From: Siphonodentalium dalli
Lineage: Eukaryota > Mollusca > Scaphopoda > Gadilida > Siphonodentaliidae
Length of the DNA stretch: 64,000 nucleotides
NCBI GenBank assembly: GCA_032622095.1
Contig: CP136061.1
Location: 195,718,935 to 195,782,934, forward strand
Direction of reading: 5' to 3'
The number at the start of each line of letters is the position of its first letter. The first letter of the stretch is position 1. The notes beneath the pieces were generated by a model, which made no database searches, was not told the DNA's origin, and saw nothing but the letters and a program-made list of their open reading frames with translations. Below are positions 22,817 through 35,813 of this stretch, in pieces. Position numbers and translations under genes: made by a program.

Positions 22817-23050
22817 TCAAAGTGCCCTAGATTTAATAGCTCTAAATTGCGATTGCATGTACTCCGACAAATTTTTCATGCAACTACATTTGAACTCATA
22901 ATTAGATGACACTCTGTTGAGACACTTCTGACAGATGGAAGCACTCGCCGGTAATTTATCAACAGATGCCCCGAACAAAGATGTTAATTTCTGACGCACT
23001 TCGTCTTTGATACATTTAGTTTTGTTTAACTTAAAACATCGAGATTTGTC
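22817..23050 (-). CDS. Cysteine-bearing open segment, possible zinc-binding exon
   Basis: On the minus strand an open segment contains CFKLNKTKC, then RQKLTSLFGASVDKLP and SICQKCLNRV, and later FKCSCMKN. Paired cysteines spaced around a conserved-looking LFG block resemble N-terminal zinc-binding modules of invertebrate multicopy proteins, but I cannot name a family. It has no clear start codon in frame and ends at a stop after 78 codons. It could be an exon of a decayed gene or chance. Confidence 0.3.
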   Translation of the reverse strand, partial: DKSRCFKLNKTKCIKDEVRQKLTSLFGASVDKLPASASICQKCLNRVSSNYEFKCSCMKNLSEYMQSQFRAIKSRAL

Positions 23051-23234
23051 TTATGTTAAGCAGGCAAAACACACAGCTTTCGATTTTTTTCGGGGAGTTG
23101 AACTTGAAAAGCCCGCGGACATTTTGAATGGGATTCCCCAGTCTAAAAATAGAGGTATCCCTCCGCATAAAAAAGTTACCATCCTTATGGCAGTGGTATA
23201 TCAGCGTAGCGATGAGAGATAACTCTGCCTGGAG

Positions 23235-23301
23235 TTTGGGGTCGTATTACTTAAAAATTGGTGACGTCACAAAATCAGATATAGCCTAAATACGACCCAA
23301 A
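23235..23301. repeat. Short inverted-repeat element
   Basis: TTTGGGGTCGTATT and AATACGACCCAAA bracket about 40 bp containing TGACGTCACAAAATCAGAT. The inner text also occurs near 17930-17975, where the right arm is missing. Confidence 0.5.
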
Positions 23302-24215
23302 GCGTCTTTGGTTCGTTATAATGTCTGGGACTGTGCTCCCGATTCCCTTCTAAATACGCGAGACAAATTGCACATAGATGCAGCTCGAATTGTATCGGGC
23401 TTAACTCGCTCATGTCCCATTCATAGATTATTTACAGAAATGGGCTGGCAATCACTGCAAGATCGAAGAAAATTTCATAAATTTAAAATGTTCAACCGAA
23501 TCCAAGCTGGAAATGCTCCGAAATATTTGACTGATATATTACCTGCGCGCTACGGGGACAACATAAATTACCCTTCCCGATATCCCTACCGATTTAACTT
23601 TTTATCCCGAAAGACTGAATATTATAATAAATCATTCTTTCCTTCCATGATTACACAGTGGAACAAATTTCTTGATGACCTCACGAAGAGTGAAAACAAA
23701 GACAATGAATCAATCGGTATGTTTCATAAGAGCGTAGCGTAATAATTGGGTTCGTCGAAAATCACTTCCTGATTCTCTTTCTTGTTTGCCATTTTGGACA
23801 CCATCTTGATTCTGGAGGAAGATGATTCCCTCGACTTTGATACCAGTGACAAGGACGATAAACAAAAAGACTTTTGAGCAAAAATAGTCGCGATGTATGT
23901 TGTACCGAAACCTCCTCCCTTCTACCTCGTCGGAAGCCGAGAGAGGAACATACTAAACTGCGAAACAATTGTAGTAATCTTAATGTTGATAAACATATTA
24001 ATCATTTTGCCGATTCGCCGATATGTTGTCGTGGTGCACCCGAGGAAATAGCATATCACTGTTTCTTCGAATGCCCTTACTTTATTTATGAAAGACTAAA
24101 TCTCATCGATAGTATAGCTAGACTGGGCATACTACATCTGACCATTGGAAATATACTATTCGGCTCCACTCATGAGACTGAGCAAAAAGTATATTATAGA
24201 AACACACCGTTTTAA
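23302..24215 (+). pseudogene. C-terminal part of a non-LTR retrotransposon polyprotein
   Basis: The first open segment (to 23742) reads DAARIVSGLTRSCPIHRLF, GWQSLQDRRKFHKFKMFNRI, and then SFFPSMITQWNKFLDDL. That is the conserved region C-terminal to the reverse transcriptase in jockey/CR1-type LINEs. After a gap and frame change, 23960-24215 reads RNNCSNLNVDKH, PICCRGAPEEIAYHCFFECP, matching the cysteine-rich tail of the same proteins. Neither the YADD-bearing domain nor the endonuclease is upstream, so the copy is 5'-truncated. About 130 bp (23743-23870) does not fit and may be an insertion or rearrangement. Confidence 0.75.
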
Positions 24216-24508
24216 TGATTAATAATATATCAAACAGAGCGAATAATAATACATAAATTTGGAAAACAAATATCACATCATCGATCGACGGTTCACATCT
24301 CACACCCCGCCCATTTTGACGCAAGCAATACACACATCCTTTAAAATATTAATGTGTATCCCCAAATTATCTTCAAGTTCATTTATAAATCATACAAGTG
24401 TTCTTTGTATACCTTTATATTATTGTTTGTTGGAAAGGTGCGTCAATAAGTTAGCAATAACTTGTGCCTCAATCCAATTAGCTATGTTTGCTAATAAAAT
24501 ATTATTAA

Positions 24509-24850
24509 AGTGATGTGAAACACTCCTGTTGGTGATCAAATAGAAATGGAGAATAATCTTGCTCAAAGTAGTTATTTTTATTAATATTAACCCATATTTA
24601 CAACACAGACCATCAGTCTTATATATTTATTAAATGCAATGAGTATCGATGTAGTTTATCGCCATTTATCGAGATGTAAATATTTAAAATTGAGCTTAGT
24701 TCATACGGTGTTTTCTATGGAGTTGTATGGTCAATTTCTTTGAGATTTTGGGCTATGTTAGTAGAATGCTACATTCCCCCAGTTGGCATAGCACCTGGGT
24801 ACTAATTTATCAGTTTCACGCACGCAAACAAGTCCATAATTATTATGTCT
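24509..24850 (+). mobile_element. TTAA-flanked non-autonomous element, copy 1
   Basis: TTAA lies at 24505-24508 and 24851-24854. The element starts AGTGATGTGAAACACTCC and ends CCATAATTATTATGTCT. The same start and end with TTAA on both sides are found at 31077-31457, 31551-31942, 32036-32424 and 36227-36557. TTAA duplication is the hallmark of piggyBac-type transposition, but long terminal inverted repeats are not evident, so the class is tentative. Confidence 0.7.
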
Positions 24851-24943
24851 TTAAACTAACAATACGTCAGAGAACGTAAATCAATACGTCAGAGAACGTA
24901 AATCAAAGCACTCATTTTTATATGCGTGTGAAAAAATCGACTT

Positions 24944-25021
24944 TGTTTCTTCTTGTGAATGCCATAATGATCGAGCGTATAATATATGCTCGGGATAATT
25001 GTGCATTCACAAGAAGAAACA
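24944..25021. repeat. Perfect 19-bp inverted repeat with inner hairpin
   Basis: TGTTTCTTCTTGTGAATGC (24944-24962) is exactly complementary to 25003-25021. A second CGAGC/GCTCG pair sits in the 40-nt loop. Just upstream, TACGTCAGAGAACGTAAATCA is duplicated at about 24863-24905. Confidence 0.7.
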
Positions 25022-26669
25022 TATGTGCGCCGGAAGATGCAATGAAAACGTCACAAATAATATATGGCGCCTGCGACTTGATTGGTATGTGTATTCAAAC
25101 CTTGTTATCAAGGGCACATGTCTGCCCAGCATGCTCCATTTTCAAACGAGTGTACTGACTGACAAGTTGTTATTTGAAATTGTCTCCAACCCGATAATAA
25201 GAAGGACACCCAGAGGAGATAATGCAATCTCTATGTCGCCCAATTATTTTCAGATATTAATTTAACAATGATTTTTTATATCGTTGTTCTATTTGGCCGA
25301 TTTAACGAGTTACTTGGATTCAACCGGTCTTTAATTATACCATGGTTTTAGTACTGTAATACTGAAGTTCGAAATTTTGGTACTTCAGTACACTCGCGTA
25401 CATGTAGATTAGTAATACGATACCGGATTAAATCGAATCTCGTTCTTCGACTTGTAATTATTGCGTTTTCATGTGTTAAAGGGGTAATTACGACATTTTC
25501 AATAAATTACGGGTAATAACAACGATCTAATGTCGATAATATATAGAAAAATACGTAAGTTGAGTCTAAGATGTATTATGTAAACGTTCAGGTTAATAGG
25601 TTATCTTAAAATCAAAGTTAATAATTTTATATAAATTTAATTGATGGCTGGAGCCATAAATTAAATTACGAATTCCCGTGTATAAGACGTAATCAAATTA
25701 ATTGACGGATAGTGGATTGGGCATCGCGTGGCACACATGGTCGTGTAAAAGCATATGTTGATACGGGGCGTAAACTCAAGCCAATCACTGACTAGTGATT
25801 ATACAATAACTAAAATGAGTATATAGGACTATAGTATGCATATAATATAACATGTATTTGATACATTTGATACATTTGCTTGAAGACTGTACAAACGTTA
25901 CTCGACAACGACAATTTGTATTTTCGCATTCCGGCTAATCTTCCAGCCGTCCCATTACTTCGTACTCAACAGACTTTCAAATAATGGAAATCTGGTTACT
26001 TTATTCTACGACAAGGAGACTATACAAACCAACAAAAACTTTTGAGTACAGTATCCCTTTAACGTTTAGTTAACATGGATTTGGAAACCAGATGCTACGA
26101 CAGATCCGCCAAACAACTTTTAGCTACTATCTTGATTAACGATGCATAATCCGAATTAACGCTCCCATATTACTATTACTTTGGTACTCATCTTCCTCAA
26201 AACCACCGGATTCCCCACCATGATTATTGCAGACTTGCAATGTTCATGATTTTCGAAACACAAACTCTACCAACTATTATAATTTGAAGAAAGAAGATTA
26301 TTTGTGACTGAATGTTCCAGCGGTTCGACAGAGAGTCTTACGCGTTGTAACATGCATGCTCCATCACCCATCTGATGGGTATAATTGCATACCGGTACCC
26401 TATTTTGCACAAGAGCACAGTAAGCATAGTGGTCTTCATCTCATGGTTTTGGGCATACACTAAAGTTCACAGGCGATTCGATTCGCGAATCTCACCCATG
26501 ATTCGATTCGAGATTCGATTCGATTGTAAACCCCCAATTTCGCATATATCCCTAGTTTCTTCCGATTGATTTGTTCCAGCGTGACGTACAGCTTAGATCA
26601 TATTATTATACCCGAATGGGCTTTGGTTTATTAAGCCATTACTGAAAGATTTAATTCCCATGATTCAAT
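25022..26669. other. No gene recognised
   Basis: A fragment at 26143-26180 starts GATGCATAATCCGAATTAACG, the left end of the family at 37324-37780. GATTCGATTCG motifs near 26466-26525 resemble the subterminal repeats of the hAT-like element at 11545. Otherwise nothing is seen. Confidence 0.5.
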
Positions 26670-26868
26670 GATGAGCTACGTGGTCCAGTGGTAGCGCGTC
26701 GGAATTGTCTTAGCTGCGAGATGAGTTCGCAGCCCGCCGCTGGTCTAATGCCACACATCAGTGGCTTGGCCGAATTCATCGACGTGCAATTGTCGGATTG
26801 TACGCTGTTCAAATTTCGAGCCAAGTTTATGGGCGGCCATTCGGTCGGAAATTACATGAAATAAAAGT
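26670..26868 (+). mobile_element. tRNA-derived SINE
   Basis: The head has a good pol III A box (TGGTCCAGTGGTAG from 26681) and a B-box-like GAGTTCGCAGCCC near 26724, spaced as in a tRNA gene. The sequence runs on through a non-tRNA body (GGCCGAATTCATCG, GGGCGGCCATTCGGTCGG) to an A-rich end, GAAATAAAA. The tRNA portion does not fold as an intact modern tRNA, so this is a SINE or its remnant rather than a functional tRNA gene. Confidence 0.68.
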
Positions 26869-27087
26869 TAATAGTGGTTTGTGAAAACAATAGCAATCTA
26901 TTTCAAACCAATAGTCTCCATTTCCAAACCAATAATAGTTCTTGGATTCAATAAGAGACAATTCCGTTTCAATAGATAAAGATTCATAATCAATGTTGAC
27001 CGATGCAATATTAATGTTCTATTTTAATTCAATAATATTCATTCTTCAACTAATATATAATAATAAAAAATTAGTACAGCCATCACA
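26869..27087 (+). repeat. AT-rich dispersed repeat (CAATAG family)
   Basis: ATTTCAAACCAATAGTCTCC, GTTCTTGGATTCA and TCAATGTTGACCGATGC are shared with 35814-36050. The Helitron-like element begins directly after this block. Confidence 0.65.
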
Positions 27088-29130
27088 TCTATATCTATAT
27101 TTGCGAATGTCTGTCTGTCTGTCTGTCTGTGTTCTATATAAATTCACAGGGGACCACCTAGATGCCACAAAGGGGGTCTAATAGGGGTAACTTTTTACGA
27201 GAAAGATAATGGCGAGGGTTAGAATTTTCTAAGGTTACGCCGTTGTTGTCAGGGGCAGAAAAGGGGGAGGACAGAAAACAAAATGTCGCCGATTGCCACC
27301 AAACTTATATATAATCATCCCCATAATATGTGGAATCTAATGGTGTGGTTTATATATGTCAAAAGTCGCGCCGTTCGCGTCGGGGATGCCCGGAAGGGGA
27401 GAGGGGCACCAAAACTGATCAAAATAATTTTAGCGCCGAATTCCACCAAATTGATGCACATTATTCTGAGATCTTCTCCATGATACAAGGAATCTTATTA
27501 TGTGATTTAAATACCCCAAATTGGTGTCGTTGGGATGAGAGATTGGGGGGGGGGGGGGGGTGTGGGTACTAAATCTGATAAGAATTGGTTTAGTCGCCGA
27601 TTGCCACCAAACTTATACGAATTCATCCCCATGATATGAGGTGTCTAATGGCGTGGCTTAAAGCAGTCAAAAGTGGCGTCATTCGAGTCAGGGGTGCACT
27701 GAAAGGGAGAGGGGCACCAAAATTGATACACAATATTTTTAGCGCCAATTTCCACCAAATTGATACACATTCTTATCCATGATATGAGGAATCTAATCGT
27801 GTGATTTTAAAGACGTCATATTGGTGCTGCTTTAGTGAGAGATGGGGTGTAGTGGGCACTAAATTTGATATAAATATATCTATATTTGCGAATGTCTGTC
27901 TGTGTTCTATATAAATTCACAGGGGACCACCTAGGTGGCACAAAGGGGGTCTAATAGGGGTAACTTTTTTACGAGAAAGATAATGGCGAGGGTTAGAATT
28001 TTCTAAGGTGACGCCGTTGTTGTCAGGGGCAGAAAAGGGGGAGGGGCAGAAAAACAAAATGTCGCCGATTGCCACCAAACTTATATATAATCATCCCCAT
28101 AATATGAGGAATCTAATGGTGTGGTTTATATATCTCAAAAGTAGCGTCGTTCGCGTCAGGGATGCCCGGAAGGGGAGACGGGCAATTCCACCAAATTGAT
28201 GCACATTCTTCTGAGATCTTCTCCATGATACAAGGAATCTTATTGTGTGATTTAAAGACGCCAAATTGGTGTCGTTGGGATGAGAGATTTGGGGGGGGGG
28301 GGTGTGGGTACTAAATCTGATAAGAATTGGTTTAGTCGCCGATTGCCACCAAACTTATACGAATTCATCCCCATGGTATGAGGTGTCTAATGGCGTGGCT
28401 TAAAGCTGACAAAGGTGGCGTCATTCGAGTCAGGGGTGCACTGAAAGGGAGAGGGGCACCACAATTGATACACAATATTTTTAACGCCAATTTCCACCAA
28501 ATGGATACACATTCTTATCCATGATATGAGGAATCTAATCGTCTGATTTTAAAGACGTCATATTGGTGCTGCTTTGGTGAGAGATGGGGTGGGGTGGGGT
28601 GGGGTTGGGCACTAAATTTGATATAAATTGTTTAGTCGCGGATTAGCACTAAACTTACAAATAATAATCTCCATGATATCAGGAGTCTAATTGTGTGGTT
28701 TAAAGACGTCAAAGGTGTGGTCATTCGAGTCAGGGTGCCTAGAGGGTGAGAGGGACACAAACATTGATAAACAATATGTTTAGCGCCGATTTCCACCTGA
28801 TTGATACATATTCTTCTCCGTGATACGAATAATCTAATCGTGTGGTTTAAATGCGCTAAATTGGTGCCTTTTGGGTGAGAGATATGCAATGGTGGCCCTA
28901 AATTTGATACGAATTTGTATACTAGCCAATTTTCATATATTTATATATATTCATCTCTATAAAGAGTCTAAGTGTGTGGTTTAATGATGTCAAAAGTGGC
29001 GCTGCTTGAGTCCGAAATAGGGATGGGAGGGTCGCCAAAAACGTATAACAAATATGTTTAGTGCCAATTACCATCAAACTCATACACGTTCTTCTCAAAT
29101 GATACAATGTTCTATATATAACTTTAAGGG
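27088..29130 (+). mobile_element. Helitron-like repeat with internal ~145-bp satellite, duplicated in tandem
   Basis: The start is A|TCTATATCTATATTTGCG followed by a CTGT microsatellite and TTCTATATAAATTCACAGGG, GACCACCTAGATG, GGGGTCTAATAGGGGTAAC. The body is degenerate tandem units built on GCCGATTTCCACCAAATTG, CATGATACGAGGAATCTAAT, AAAGACGCCAAATTGGTG and GGTGAGAGATGGG. The whole start recurs near 27877, so about 790 bp is duplicated in tandem. The TC start preceded by A fits Helitron rules; the CTAG 3' end seen in related copies (35812, 56175, 39455) is missing here. Confidence 0.65.
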
Positions 29131-30734
29131 TACAATCAAGACAAGAAAACTAAGATGCACGCATCAGGTCAGCCATGAACTATTTAGCAATAGAATAATT
29201 CAGTTCGGTTGCGGTTTCACAACGTTACAACTGACATACGATTACACAAGACGAACCTTGAATGTGGAACTATGTAAGAGTGAATATTAATGTTCTAAAT
29301 CCCATGTTTCACCTTTAGTGGTAATGGGGTCGTACTTTATTAACACGCAAGTAGTGTAATTAAGTACGGGTAATTAGAAGTAACAAATCGTTTAGTTTCT
29401 ATCGTATCGGCTAAAAGGGGTGAGCAGATTGCTGATGATGAATGCTCTCGTTAGCTGCCAATATAATGTGCATATTTGCCCCGTTACGTTTATACACTGT
29501 AGCATTGGCGGGCCAGAGTGTGTTGACATGTTAAGTGTTTGGTTCATTAATAACAGATCAGCAGGGATTTGTCGTGATAACGTATACGTGGAAATATGCT
29601 ACCTAAACGGTTAAATGAACGGTTGATATAGTACACCACCGTGTATACTCGGTTTAAATAGGTATATTATATAGGGACGTGTGCTCAATTTTGGTGCGGA
29701 CCGATGATAAAAAAAAATCAGAGGTAAATGTCGGCGGGCGGGAGGGCCATTTTTTCAATAATTTTTAAAGAAATTGAACAGTTGCAGCAGCAGCAAAAAA
29801 AAAGGGTGTACAATTGGCAAATGATGAGGGGCGGCGTGACGTGTAACTAGGATTGAAATTAGATATGCAATTTGGAGATTATTGGATGAGGGATGTTATA
29901 TTAATTATATTAAAGGGACGAGGGGGCTTAGTTGTCGAAAATATTCATATTTGTTCCAAATACCGTAAACAGAAAAATATTAAAACGCATACATTTTGGT
30001 TCAAATATACGATCACTATCGCGTAAACATCATGCTCACATAAAGACCTACTAAATTTTACCTAAACAAGAGTCTGATTGTGTTATAGAAGGCAGCACAA
30101 TGCTACTGGCTAATCACACACAAATGGTATAAACGCTCTTTATTATTTCCAAATAAGGAATTGAGCAACAAAGAACGCTCTTTATGTTTACCATCATAAT
30201 ATAAAGAAACACCAAGAAAGTAACTTTTTATGCTTTGTTTACATAACAATCGTCAAATTTACGACAATAACATACTGTTTATGAGATATTTCTCATTTGT
30301 ATATTAACAAAGTATGTCTATATTTGAATATTATTTTCGTTTGTAGCGGTTTTTGGCAGGTGGAAATATGTTCACAGGATACCCACCAAGGCCTTCCGTA
30401 CCTTTAACGTATACTGCAATTTTTTTTCTTGTCAATAGCAGAATACATAATGCTATTAAGAAGTGACACAAAACACAGAACATTTTTTTTAATTATAAGT
30501 ATTGAGCAGTGAGAAATATTTGAGTCGAGGAAACCAGTAACGAAAGGCAATATTAACATGATTTCTGTCAGCGAATAATTGTTTACGTTCCAATGAATAT
30601 TAAAATGTACTGAAAACAAACTGCTAATGGGTGCCAGACTTTCATAAACACAAATTATGTATTAATGGTGTAACGACATATTTCGTTCTTAATTGTCTAA
30701 AAAAATAGGGGATGGGGATGTTTGGATCTCTAGT
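29131..30734. other. No gene recognised
   Basis: The region is AT-rich and unique-looking at this resolution. The GGCGGGCGGGAGGG patch near 29735 is low complexity. No exon or RNA gene is recognised. Confidence 0.5.
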
Positions 30735-30967
30735 TTAACGACATTTTTCGGTCTTTGTAGTTTAACGACATTTTTCGGTCTTTAATAGTTTAATGACATT
30801 TTTCGGTCTTTATAATATCTCAAGATATAGGGGGTATTTGGATCTCTAGTTTAACGACATTTTTCGGTCTTTATAGTTTAACGACATTCTCGGTCTTTAA
30901 TATTTCAAGATATAGGGGCCCTTAGTGGGTATTTGGATCTCTAGTTTAACGACATTTTTCGGTCTTT
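30735..30967 (+). repeat. Minisatellite built on TTTAACGACATTTTTCGGTC
   Basis: About six copies of TTTAACGACATTTTTCGGTC followed by TTTNTAG occur at uneven spacing. A longer spacer containing TTTGGATCTCTAG and CAAGATATAGGGG is also repeated, so two nested periods are present. Confidence 0.8.
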
Positions 30968-31038
30968 GATAGCAAAATGGAAGAAGTACATCTTTGGAAA
31001 GATGTGGTGGCCCTAAAAAGGAAAGTTGTTTGGTGATC

Positions 31039-32478
31039 TTGAAATGCAGTTTTTCTGAACAGTCTTCCTTGATTAAAGTGATGTGAAACACTCCGGCAGA
31101 CAACGGGCAGAGTGATCAAATAGAATCTTTCTCAAAGTAGTTATTTGTTACGAATATTAATCCAAATGGATGATACACAACGTCATTCTTATATATTAGT
31201 TAAATGCAATGACTCTCGATGGCGAAATCATTTTTGTTTAATTATAGCCGATAGTCGCGCCCCGAATCGAGATGTAAATATTTACAATTTGGAGTAGTTC
31301 AGACGATGTTCTCTATGAAGTGGGGTGGTAGATTTTTTTGGAAATTTTCAGTGATGTTAGTAGAATGATAACATTCCCCAGGTTGGCAAAGTGCCTGAGC
31401 ACTAACTTATCAATTTCTCGCACCCGAAAAAGTCCATAACAAGTCCATAATATGTCTTTAAGCATATATATAAATCTCCGAAAACCAAAATTCTAAAGCA
31501 TTAAACGATTTCTTGAAATACAGTTTTTCTGAACAGTCTTCCTTGATTAAAGTGATGTGAAACACTCCGGCAGACACCGGGCAGAGTGATCAAATAGAAA
31601 TTAAGAATAATCTTTCTCAAAGTAGTAATTTGTTACGAATATTAATCCAAATGGATGATACACAACGTCATTCTTATATATTAGTTAAATGCAATGACTC
31701 TCGATGGCGAAATCATTTTTGTTTAATTATAGCCGATAGTTGCGCCCCGAATCGAGATGTAAATATTTACAATTTGGAGTAGTTCAGACGATGTTCTCTA
31801 TGAAGTGGTGTGGTAGATTTTTTTGGAAATTTTCAGTAATGTTAGTAGAATGATAACATTCCCCAGGTTGGCAAAGTGCCTGAGCACTAACTTATCAATT
31901 TCTCGCACCCGAAAAAGTCCATAACAAGTCCATAATATGTCTTTAAGCATATATATAAATCTCCGAAAACCAAAATTCTAAAGCATTAAACGATTTCTTG
32001 AAATGCAGTTTTTCTGAAGAGTCTTCCTTGATTAAAGTGATGTGAAACACTCCGGCAGACACCGGGCAGAGTGATCAAATAGAAATTAAGAATAATCTTT
32101 CTCAAAGTAGTTATTCGTTACGAATATTAATTCAAATGGATGATACACAACGTCATTCTTATATATTAGTTAAATGCAATGACTCTCGATGGCGAAATCA
32201 TTTTTGTTTAATTATAGCCGATAGTTGCGCTCCGAATCGAGATGTAAATATTTACAATTTGTAGTTCAGACGATGTTCTCTATGAAGTGGTGTGGTAGAT
32301 TTTTTTGTAAATTTTCAGTGATGTTAGTAGAATGATAACATTCCCCAGGTTGGCAAAGTGCCTGAGCACTAACTTATCAATTTCTCGCACCCGAAAAAGT
32401 CCATAACAAGTCCATAATATGTCTTTAAGCATATATATAAATCTCCGAAAACAAAAATTCTAAAGCATTAAACGATTT
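31039..32478 (+). repeat. Three tandem ~480-bp units each holding a TTAA element
   Basis: Units begin with TTGAAATGCAGTTTTTCTG, TCTTCCTTGA, then a TTAA-flanked element (31077-31457, 31551-31942, 32036-32424), then GCATATATATAAATCTCCG and AAGCATTAAACGATTT. Periods are 474 and 485 bp. Because the flanks are copied with the element, this is a segmental triplication after one insertion, not three insertions. The units differ at few positions, so amplification looks recent. Confidence 0.88.
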
Positions 32479-34100
32479 GCTATATTTCCAGGGCATATAT
32501 TTCATCTGATTTTGCGAGAATCCATATATACTTTTTCACGAGAATCCAGGGTAATTTGCAAGAATATTTACGAGAATCTAGATTTGGATTCTCGCCGAAA
32601 TATAAGCCCTGATTTCACTCTGAAGTGTGCCTAAATGGCATAAATTGTACCGTGGTTCCCATGTTCGCCAAAGTGGCATAAATTTATTTCAGGATAATAC
32701 TAATTTTAGGCATTCATTTATATCACTGATATCAGGACAATAAATAGCCATTTCCATTGCATGGAACAAAGAGCGTTATTGTTTATCGGTGTTGTTTTTG
32801 GAAGTGGTGGTAGTTAAATTTTATACATTTCGACCCCCAATAAGTATTTCCGAACAAATGAATTATTAACAAGCGCGACATGACATCATTGACGAAGATA
32901 ATTAACATCGATCTACAAGCAATTAAAGTCTTAAAATGAGCTAAAATTTAACATTTTCTTTAAAAAATTTACATTTTTATCTCTCGCGACATAATTGTCA
33001 CCAATAAAAACAAATTTGATTCATCGTGGAAGTTAGTCGGTGACTATAAATAATGTCACCATTCAACTGAATGTTGTTGAGCATATTTCAACCAATTTTG
33101 GAAGTTTAAATGAATATTTTCTTCACACGCAAAGTAAAATTGACAAATTTCAGGATTTTAGCCTGCTTCGTTGAGACCAAAATTTGTTGTGCACACTCAA
33201 GAAACGTCTACCGACACTCGCTAGGCCAAATTATGCCATGACCATGCTATAAACTAGCTTGAAATTGGCAAAACAATGAATTTTTTTTTGGTTGAAAAAA
33301 TTTACATGGGAATAGAGAACGATTATTTTTCGATAAAAACGAAAATAATGCGAAATGAAAGTCGGCACTCGTCAGAATGGTGCAGAATAACATACGAGTC
33401 TTGTTATATGCGAAAATTTGACCTCATTCGATAAATTAGTCTCGTAATTAAGGAATCAATCAGTCAATGGCGCTCGGACATGTGGAATTCCGTCGCACTG
33501 TTAAGTGTTACTGTAGATGGCAGACGCAATTTTGAAATGTAAACACGCATCAAACACGCATCAAATTTACCTTTTGTGAGAATAACAAAAGCGCAACCTT
33601 GATCAAAGTAATACAATACACAACAACACATAGTATAACACTGATATAAACACGGTATAAGTGAGAATAAGACGCGTATTCAGACGTGGAATTTGACAAC
33701 ATTTCGTCGTTTTATCTGTTTTGCGCACGTCACTTTCCATATTTGGAATTTCCATATATGGGATTTGTGTTAACCTCAATACCGATCAAGTTATCTTAGC
33801 ATAAACATAAAATATATTGTAATTTATGCAACTACGACCCTGCATGGTAACCCTGATAACTAATAAAATATACCGGCCAATTCATTTTAAGATCGTTATT
33901 TCACTTTGCTTTAGGCATAAATACACTCTTAAACGCACATAAACGACCCATTGGCGTTAAATTAAATATACTCGGTATTTATTAATATTAGTTTTTTATT
34001 GCTCAGTATAGAGTTAGACCCTTGACACCTGTCAATATATTTGGGCTGAATTCATATGATGCGGTATTATTCCTCGAAATAAACAACAAACCCGTCGTTA
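32479..34100. other. No gene recognised
   Basis: GAGAATCC-type words repeat near 32507-32590 (AGAATCCATATATAC, AGAATCCAGGG, GAGAATCTAG). The remainder is AT-rich without a supportable exon. Confidence 0.5.
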
Positions 34101-35812
34101 CTTCGAAATGTCGTTTGGGCTAACATTTACACAAATCCTCCGTGTGTTCTCCTCAATTGACACGCAGGTTCTCAGTCGACACACAGGTTATCCCAGAAAC
34201 TGGTGTGAAATAAACAGCCAAGGTTTGGCTGAAATGACACCAAGGTGGCCTAACAGGGGTAAACTTTATACGAGTAAGATAATGGTGCGGGTTAAAATGT
34301 TCTAAAGTGATGTTGTTGATGTCAGGGGAGGGGCTATTTTTAGCGCAGATTTCGACCAAATTGATATATTATTCTTCTTTAAAGACGCGAAATAGGTGCC
34401 GTTTGGTGAGAGATGGGAGATGGGGGAGGGGTAACAACTATGATAAGAATTTGTTTAGTTGCCTATTACCACCAAACTTATATATAATCATCTCCATTAT
34501 ATAATGCATGCATGAGTCTAACAGACGTGGTTTAAATATGACAAAAGTGGCGCGGTTTATGCCATGCATGAGGGGAGTTGCACCAAAGTTGATACAAATA
34601 TATTTAGCACTAATTCCGCCAATTTCATGCACGTTCTTCTCTAATGATATGATGAATTCAATCACATTTGGGGTCCTTTGTGTCATGGATGGCGAGAGGA
34701 TATTCACTAGCATTTATAAGATTGTTCAATTCGCCGATATCCAACAAAGTTATATATATAGTCATCTCCCAGGCCAACTCCATGTCGTTCTAAGGAGTTT
34801 TTGGCATTCCAATTTCACAATCTCGACAAATGGGGACCGAATTAAGTTACTTGAACAATTATATCTTCTCAACTGTCATATTTATATGGGGATGGAAATT
34901 AGGGCAGCATTAAAAGTATATTTATATCAATATATCTAAGAGATACGTATATTAATTCAAACTGTGGGACCTTGAATCGTCAGAGGATTGAATATTAGAA
35001 TGGCTCATGTATATATAATAACACGATTGAGTCTGTCCCATTCAATAGAGTTTCCACAAAAACAAGTTAAAATTGCCAAGAGATATGGAAATGTAGAGCA
35101 GGCCTGTTCAAATATAGTGTGCAGTCAAATATGGTTACTTCTGAGATAAAGTAAAACGCAGTCCGTAGCACATGACTTTTCAGGATCATCCAATAGTGAC
35201 ATCTGACAAGGGTATATCTGCCCGATACAGAGGAGTTCTTTCATTTTTTAGAACAGACTCATCGCCTATCATAAACAACTCAAAATCTCACTGTGTCGGG
35301 CACATGTAGCTAGCTGCTATACTTGCATAACATCATTTCTTTTAAACTGAAAATGATTAGCCAGTATATAGCACCAGAACAGAGGAGCACCTGGACATAT
35401 CTTTAAAACATCTGTATCTTCATGAAGATATGACAAATTAGATTGATTGATTGATTGATACATCTCTATGTAAAACACAATTGCTGTCTTTTATGTTTTC
35501 GAACTAATGTGTTTATGATGTTCATGTGTCATGCTATAACGTCTGAAGTATACGCAGTTGTAAATAAATATATACTTCTGTATTGGTGGGACGGATTAAA
35601 CGCGATAAAAAAATGATAATTGTTCCGACCTGACAAGGTGAGCCACTACTTATATTTCATGTGTAAGAATCATGTTTTGTGATGCCATTTGGATATACAA
35701 TTTATGAGAATACGTGAACACTTTGAGAGCAAGAGTATTCTCTATTCCCACCAAATATCCACAGAGGGTTTCACATCACTTTAACCTGGGCAACGCCGGG
35801 TAACCCTGCTAG
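34101..35812 (+). mobile_element. Helitron-like element, intact 3' end
   Basis: From about 34220 the text follows the 27088 and 43584 family (GGCCTAACAGGGGTAAAC, GAGTAAGATAATGG, CATGCATGAG). It is collinear with 46060-47335 up to about 35330. The last 100 bp read GGTTTCACATCACTTTAACC, the hairpin ACCTGG-GCAACG-CCGGGT, then AACCCTGCTAG and T. A hairpin shortly before CTAG and a T on the 3' side is the Helitron signature. The 5' boundary is uncertain. No Rep/helicase coding is seen, so it is non-autonomous. Confidence 0.72.
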
Positions 35813-35813
35813 T

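Noticed and set aside
26670-26745. A functional tRNA gene
   Set aside because: Good A and B boxes, but acceptor-stem pairing and a clean 3' end are lacking and the sequence continues into a SINE body with an A-rich tail.
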